Source of the DNA: an uncultured Aquimarina sp.
GTDB taxonomy: Bacteria > Bacteroidota > Bacteroidia > Flavobacteriales > Flavobacteriaceae
DNA: 35,744 nucleotides
Assembly: GCA_947498785.1 (NCBI GenBank)
Contig: CANMLS010000044.1
Span: 1-35,744, forward strand
Direction of reading: 5' to 3'
Both the position numbers and the translations under genes were made by a program. The notes beneath the pieces are model-generated. The model ran no database searches, was not told the DNA's origin, and saw only the letters and a program-made list of their open reading frames with translations. Positions 31,184 through 35,744 of the stretch are shown piece by piece (positions within the stretch are counted from its first letter, which is position 1; the number at the start of each line of letters is the position of its first letter).

Positions 31184-31709
31184 GATTGTTGTTTTAAATT
31201 AATAAATTATACTTGTTTAACTAGTTACGATTAAATAAATGAAGTCATCTATCTGATTAGTAATTTTTGATTCAGGAGTATAACTCTCTGCTATAGCTTA
31301 TCTCCAAGCATCATTTTCATTATTGTATTTTTTATAACTTATGAAAACCGATATAACGTTATGATTCGTTTTCTGGACTAAAATTATGTTTAAATTATTG
31401 GTATTCAGTAGTTAATGTTGCAAGCAACGTTTTTTATGTTGTAAAAAGAAAAAATGAAGGGGTGAATCAATTATAAGGCATATAAACTTTCTAATAGAAA
31501 TTCTCTTTTTACTCTTTTAAACTTTTATTCATACTATATAGTAGGTTTACTTCATAATATATGACGTTGACAACATCCATGATTTTTAGCACCCTTTTCA
31601 TATCTAATTTTATTCTCGCAAAATGGCAGTAAAATAAACCTAGGTAACTGTTTACTGTATTCAATCCTTAAAAGATAAAATCATTTATTAAACTTAAAAC
31701 CTAAAAATT
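31184..31709. other. Divergent promoter region, nothing further seen
   Basis: A gene-free stretch of 526 bases between the divergent triple-repeat and VWA genes. It must hold both promoters. I see no repeat, RNA gene or strong hairpin, and no promoter motif clear enough to annotate. Confidence 0.5.
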
Positions 31710-33056
31710 ATGTCACTAGACCACACTAATGTGTCACTTCTATTAGATACATCCGGAAGCATGGATGGGAAGAAACTTGCAGACTTAAAAACAAGTGCTA
31801 GTACTTTTGTTTATATTATGAAAAGAAAAGATGGTCTTGCACTTATTGATTTTAACCGCAATGCAAACTATTTATATCCTCCTACTAATACGGGTATGAA
31901 ATTGATTCCGGTAGATGACCCTAAAGTTGTTCAAGACGCGGCCGTAGAAAAAATAGAGTCGCTACAGGATCAAGGAACTACCAATATTAAAGAAGCGATC
32001 GAATATGGAGAAAATCAATTGAAACATCGCAATTCTAATAATCACCCTAAAAATATGGTGTTATTGTCAGATGGACAATATAATACCGGAGGAAATCCAG
32101 TGCCTGATTTACCTGAAGAAATAAAGATCCATACTATATCTCTGGGAAATAATTCAGTTAACCAAATAATTATGAAGGAAATAGCTATGAAAACAGGAGG
32201 AGTGTATCATCATAGCACTACACCCGCAGATTTAGTTGAAATATATAATGCCTGTCTTGGCGATACTAATGTATCATTGGTTTTGGTTAATCAGCGTATT
32301 ATCCTAGAGAAGTATCAACCAAGGATAATACCGGCAGAGTATGCAAGTGGATCAAAAATGTTAGAATGCTCTGTATATTGGGAAAATGAAAATGTAAGGT
32401 ATACTCCAGATATACCTTCGGGAAATCAAATCAATGTTTCATTTAATGGGCCTGATGGAGAAATTGAACAAGTAGTTCCTTATGCCAAAGGAGATCGTTT
32501 TGTAATATTTAAGATTCCTGTTTCAAATGCTGGACAATATAATGCAACCGTTTGGTATACGGGGGATAGTAAACTGTTGACAACATTGGCGTTTTTTGAT
32601 CCTAATCAATCAGTAATTCAACTTCATGCAGAGGCAACATCAGATAGTAAATCAGGAATGGGGAATATTGAGATTCTTGCTAATGTTACAGAAGAAGACA
32701 AAAAAATCCCAGCTACTATCAATGTAAGTCTTGAATATCCTTTAATCAGTGTAGAAGAAGCTTTAAAAGGTAATCATTCAAAATCTGATAAATATAAACC
32801 AGATGTGAGTTATCAAGGATCAAATGGTGAGGTACAGTTGCTGGAGCCAAAATTGGGAAACAAAAGAGATCATCTAGAAATCCCGGTTAGTTATCGACCT
32901 GTATTTTTAAAAAACCTCAAAAATAATACAAAGAAAGGAGAAGTGAAAACACAGATCAGCGGAGCATATATTTTACGAATTACTGCTCATGGGGTATCTC
33001 CAAAAACCAAAGAGCCTTTTACATTGACAAGAAGAGTAAGTATAAATGTAGAATAA
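31710..33056 (+). CDS. von Willebrand factor type A domain protein
   Basis: A 448-aa protein. The VWA domain is at residues about 6-185 with a complete metal-ion-dependent adhesion site: DTSGSMDG (Asp13, Ser15, Ser17), the Thr in DQGTTNIKEA, and LLSDGQYNTGG with its Asp. The remainder (about 200-448) consists of beta-rich segments such as NVSLVLVNQRIILEKYQP and GQYNATVWYTGDSKL, probably Ig-like domains. It has no signal peptide or sorting tail, so it may act in the cytoplasm or be exported by another route. Metal-dependent protein binding is expected. It is monocistronic, closed by the terminator at 33089-33120. Confidence 0.9.
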   Translation: MSLDHTNVSLLLDTSGSMDGKKLADLKTSASTFVYIMKRKDGLALIDFNRNANYLYPPTNTGMKLIPVDDPKVVQDAAVEKIESLQDQGTTNIKEAIEYGENQLKHRNSNNHPKNMVLLSDGQYNTGGNPVPDLPEEIKIHTISLGNNSVNQIIMKEIAMKTGGVYHHSTTPADLVEIYNACLGDTNVSLVLVNQRIILEKYQPRIIPAEYASGSKMLECSVYWENENVRYTPDIPSGNQINVSFNGPDGEIEQVVPYAKGDRFVIFKIPVSNAGQYNATVWYTGDSKLLTTLAFFDPNQSVIQLHAEATSDSKSGMGNIEILANVTEEDKKIPATINVSLEYPLISVEEALKGNHSKSDKYKPDVSYQGSNGEVQLLEPKLGNKRDHLEIPVSYRPVFLKNLKNNTKKGEVKTQISGAYILRITAHGVSPKTKEPFTLTRRVSINVE

Positions 33057-33088
33057 ACGTTCTTTATATTTTAAAACAAATTAAGTTT

Positions 33089-33120
33089 AAAGCCTACATT
33101 TTTTAAATTTTGTAGGCTTT
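33089..33120. terminator. Terminator between convergent genes
   Basis: AAAGCCTACA (33089-33098) and TGTAGGCTTT (33111-33120) form a 10-bp stem. It lies between the stop codons of the VWA gene and the LytTR regulator and probably serves both. Confidence 0.85.
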
Positions 33121-33132
33121 ATTTCTTGCTTT

Positions 33133-33879
33133 TTATTTTAGAATAGGGCTGTTTTGGATAATATCTTTGTATTTTCCGCTAAAGATTACTTTATGATTGC
33201 CTTTTAATATTAATAAATTGTCATTGGGGATTATTTGTTCAATAGTATTGCTATTTACGAGATATTTTCGATGGGTACGTATAAATATTTGATCATTGAG
33301 CAATTCACTCATTTTTCCTAAAGACATCTGAATAACGTATTTTTCATTCTCTGTAATAATATTGCAGTATCGATTATCAACCTCGATATATATAATTTTA
33401 GAGATAGGGACTTTTTTTAGCGCATTGATTTTCTTGATAAATAAATAATCCGGACCAATTACGGTGTTTTTAGTATGGTCGGAAAAAACATTGGTTTGTC
33501 CGTAGAATTTTTCTACAGCCATTTCTATGGCATACAATACCTCTAATTCATTAAAGGGCTTAAGAAGAAAACCAAAAGGTTTGGTTAGTTTTGCCCTTTC
33601 AAAAATTTGACGATCTTTAGAACTAGTAAGAAACACAAAAGGTTTTAATACATTTGGAGTAATGGATATGGTTTCTGCAAAAGTTACCCCATCTGGGTTT
33701 GCTCCAAGATATACATCAATAATAACCAGATCCACCGATAACTGATAAAAAAAAATCAAAGCTTCCTGAAATGTACTTGCTATGGCAATTACATTATAAT
33801 TGTTTTCTTCTAATACCTCTTTAAGTGCAAGTCCATCGTCAGGAGTGTCCTCTATGACAAGAATGTTTATTTTATCCAT
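33133..33879 (-). CDS. LytTR-type response regulator
   Basis: A 248-aa regulator starting at ATG 33879 (MDKINILVIEDTPDDG); the longer start at 33903 lies inside the kinase gene. The receiver domain has acidic pocket Glu10/Asp11, phosphoacceptor Asp55 (VIIDVYLG) and the FLTSSKD lysine segment. The C-terminal LytTR DNA-binding domain is at about 145-248 (ISKIIYIEVDNRYCNIIT, MSLGKMSELL, FIRTHRKYLVN). Its ATG overlaps the kinase stop codon by eight bases (ATGGATAA), so translation is coupled. It controls unknown target genes in response to the kinase. Confidence 0.93.
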   Translation of the reverse strand: MDKINILVIEDTPDDGLALKEVLEENNYNVIAIASTFQEALIFFYQLSVDLVIIDVYLGANPDGVTFAETISITPNVLKPFVFLTSSKDRQIFERAKLTKPFGFLLKPFNELEVLYAIEMAVEKFYGQTNVFSDHTKNTVIGPDYLFIKKINALKKVPISKIIYIEVDNRYCNIITENEKYVIQMSLGKMSELLNDQIFIRTHRKYLVNSNTIEQIIPNDNLLILKGNHKVIFSGKYKDIIQNSPILK

Positions 33880-35587
33880 TTTCAACTGATTTAGGTAGTG
33901 CAATAATCATTTTGGTACCAGTATCAGGAGTACTTTCGATCTGGAGTTTACCTTTGTTTTTCTGAATCATGGATATACAGAGTCGTATGCCTAATCCAGT
34001 ACCAATTCCTTTTTGGTCTTTTTTCTTATTAAGAAGTTTTCCTTTAGTTAGCAAAGCTTCTCTGGTAGTTGTGTCCATACCGATTCCTGTATCTTCAATT
34101 ACGAAATACAGGTATTCATCCATGGTTGTATAAGTATATGTTGTAATTGTACCTTCTTTTTTGGAAAACTTGATTGCATTGTCTAATATATTTCTAATCA
34201 CTACTTTGAGCGAATCTAAATCCGCTGTTACAAAAGTAGGCTCAGGTATGGTGTTTTTAAATATCAAGTTTTTATGTTCGAAAAGAGGTTGATAATCATA
34301 TGTTACTTGCTGCATTACAGCGTGTAGATTGATAGATTCTATAGAAAAATACAATTGATGGGTTTGCAGGGTAGCCCAGTGAAGAAGGTTTTCTAATAGG
34401 TTATAGGTGCTCCTGCCGATAACTGTACTTTTGCGAGCGGTAGAACCCAAAGATTCAAAATTACCTTTGTCAATATTTTTTAGAAGCTTAGTATTGCTTT
34501 GATTTAAAGCATGTACAGAGGATCTCAGATCGTGACCAATCACAGAAAGAAGTTGATTTTTTGTAGTATTTAGGTTACTTAATTCTTCTTTTTGGGAAAG
34601 TATCAGTTTATTTGCCCTGTTTTTTTGAATATAAAAATAAAGCCCTGTACTTAACAACAAAAACAAAAGAACGGAGAATATAATAAAACCGTTTCGCTGC
34701 ATAATTTTTGCTTTGTTTTCTACTTCTAATAATTGGATTTGTTTTTGCTTCTGTTCAACAGCATGTTTATTGTTTAGTTCGGCGATTCCTTTAATTTTAT
34801 TTTGCTTATGTAAAGAATCACTCCATTGTTCAAATTCTTTTCTGTAAATTAATGACTTAGCAAAGTTTTTTCTGTTTTCCTCTACCACTGCCATGTTTTT
34901 GGATGTTGTTCTTCTTAACTTATGGTTATTGGTTTTTTGAGATAAATGATATGCTTTTTCAAAATAAGGGATGGCCTGATTATCCTTGTATTGGATATAG
35001 TATAAGTTAGCAATATTACTATACATACCTATGGATGATAAAGTATCTTTTTTAGGCAAGGCTGTAAACTGAGAAAGATAAACTTCTGCTTTTTTGTATG
35101 CTTTTAGATGTAGATAACAGACTCCTAAACCATTAAGTACATAGTATTTTTCAGTGTTATAATTAGGATGTTTTTTTAGAATGTTAAAATAACAGATAGC
35201 TTCATTAAACTTTTTTTGCTCTAGAGCAATTCCTGCATAATAGCGTAATATCTTATTATAAAGGTAGAAACTCTCGGGTAAGGCGTCAAACTCTTTTAAA
35301 GCTTCTCCATACAGTTCTTTTTTCATATAGCTACATCCTCTTAAATAATGACAATAGTATAAGACATTTTGTTGTTTTGAAATCCGTATTGTTTTGGATG
35401 TATATATGATGGTGGAGTCCCAGTTTTTTTTACTAAAAAAGTATTCGGCTTTATCAAAATCCGTTTTCCTAGAGGCTTGGTTATCTTTCTTTTGAAAATT
35501 TATAAACTTTTCAAAATTCTCTACTTTGGAGAAAGAAAAAACGAAGAGAAATGACCCTAAGAAAATCAATAAGAACTGTAATTTCAT
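33872..35587 (-). CDS. TPR-containing sensor histidine kinase
   Basis: A 571-aa membrane kinase. A signal peptide (1-20) leads to a periplasmic region of tetratricopeptide repeats (about 45-250, e.g. YYVLNGLGVCYLHLKAYKKAEVY). A transmembrane helix spans 300-320, with a short coiled coil before the dimerisation region. The phosphoacceptor is His352 in VIGHDLRSS. The ATPase domain has IRNILDNAIKFSK (N box), IEDTGIGMD (G1) and GTGLGIRLC (G2), so it is complete. It is the first gene of the operon with the LytTR regulator. The signal is unknown; TPRs suggest a protein or peptide partner. Confidence 0.93.
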   Translation of the reverse strand: MKLQFLLIFLGSFLFVFSFSKVENFEKFINFQKKDNQASRKTDFDKAEYFFSKKNWDSTIIYTSKTIRISKQQNVLYYCHYLRGCSYMKKELYGEALKEFDALPESFYLYNKILRYYAGIALEQKKFNEAICYFNILKKHPNYNTEKYYVLNGLGVCYLHLKAYKKAEVYLSQFTALPKKDTLSSIGMYSNIANLYYIQYKDNQAIPYFEKAYHLSQKTNNHKLRRTTSKNMAVVEENRKNFAKSLIYRKEFEQWSDSLHKQNKIKGIAELNNKHAVEQKQKQIQLLEVENKAKIMQRNGFIIFSVLLFLLLSTGLYFYIQKNRANKLILSQKEELSNLNTTKNQLLSVIGHDLRSSVHALNQSNTKLLKNIDKGNFESLGSTARKSTVIGRSTYNLLENLLHWATLQTHQLYFSIESINLHAVMQQVTYDYQPLFEHKNLIFKNTIPEPTFVTADLDSLKVVIRNILDNAIKFSKKEGTITTYTYTTMDEYLYFVIEDTGIGMDTTTREALLTKGKLLNKKKDQKGIGTGLGIRLCISMIQKNKGKLQIESTPDTGTKMIIALPKSVENG

Positions 35588-35744
35588 AAAATATTTGTTA
35601 TTTTATAATTTATTCACCTATATAATAGATTGACATACTAAATCTTTTTACCTTAAAACTTCTTATAAACCTGAGTTCGATTATTAAAACAAACAAATTT
35701 GGTTAGTATTTTGGGTTTGGAATTTGATTTGTGGTTTTTTAGGT
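35588..35744. promoter_or_regulatory. Upstream region of the kinase operon
   Basis: The 157 bases before the kinase start are gene-free and AT-rich and must carry its promoter. A TTTGTTTG run lies near 35690 on the minus strand, but I see no clean pair of Bacteroidota promoter boxes. The window ends here. Confidence 0.35.

Overview
The window is low-GC DNA from a member of the Bacteroidota, most likely a marine Flavobacteriaceae (Aquimarina/Kordia-like). This rests on a glycoside hydrolase with a C-terminal type IX secretion sorting domain, a TPR histidine kinase with a LytTR regulator, several short Bacteroidota-type CRP/FNR regulators, and AT-rich spacers without strong Shine-Dalgarno sites.

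Layout. 1-2.4 kb: a 21-bp tandem repeat, an unrecognised helical protein, and a DUF2314/ankyrin protein with a strong terminator. About 2.4-28.2 kb: a long array of gene units, each with one to four small genes (SDR, CRP/FNR, ECF sigma, SnoaL-like, SRPBCC, CMD, AraC, GH16, quinone reductase, M20, DJ-1/PfpI, epimerase, GNAT, S51-like peptidase, DUF4269 and several unknowns). The units are separated by recurring repeats and hairpins. From 2.4 to 23 kb the genes lie almost all on the minus strand. From 23.4 to 28.2 kb genes and repeats lie on the plus strand. 28.3-35.7 kb: ordinary chromosome with a cupin, a CRP/FNR regulator, a long spacer holding tRNA-Met 3'-end relics, a triple-repeat protein, a VWA protein, and an overlapping LytTR regulator/histidine kinase pair.

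The main discovery candidate is the array. (i) Many units have starts and ends that are reverse complements of each other, as in integron cassettes. (ii) Several spacers fold as long imperfect hairpins resembling attC sites. (iii) A repeat of about 310 bp, present in nine full or partial copies, encodes on the gene-sense strand the decayed C-terminus of a tyrosine recombinase (LRHSFATH box, GHN box and YTH nucleophile box, then stop and a 30-bp palindrome). The copies always point the same way as the neighbouring cassette genes. (iv) Insertion-sequence fragments sit inside the array. No intact recombinase is present, so this looks like a decayed, integrase-less cassette island whose spacers are themselves recombinase tails.

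The cargo looks like an adaptive metabolic and stress repertoire: regulator-plus-enzyme pairs (CRP/FNR with SDR, AraC with CMD, CRP/FNR with quinone reductase, ECF sigma with a small ligand-binding-fold protein). All calls were made by eye from sequence and translation. No database search was run.
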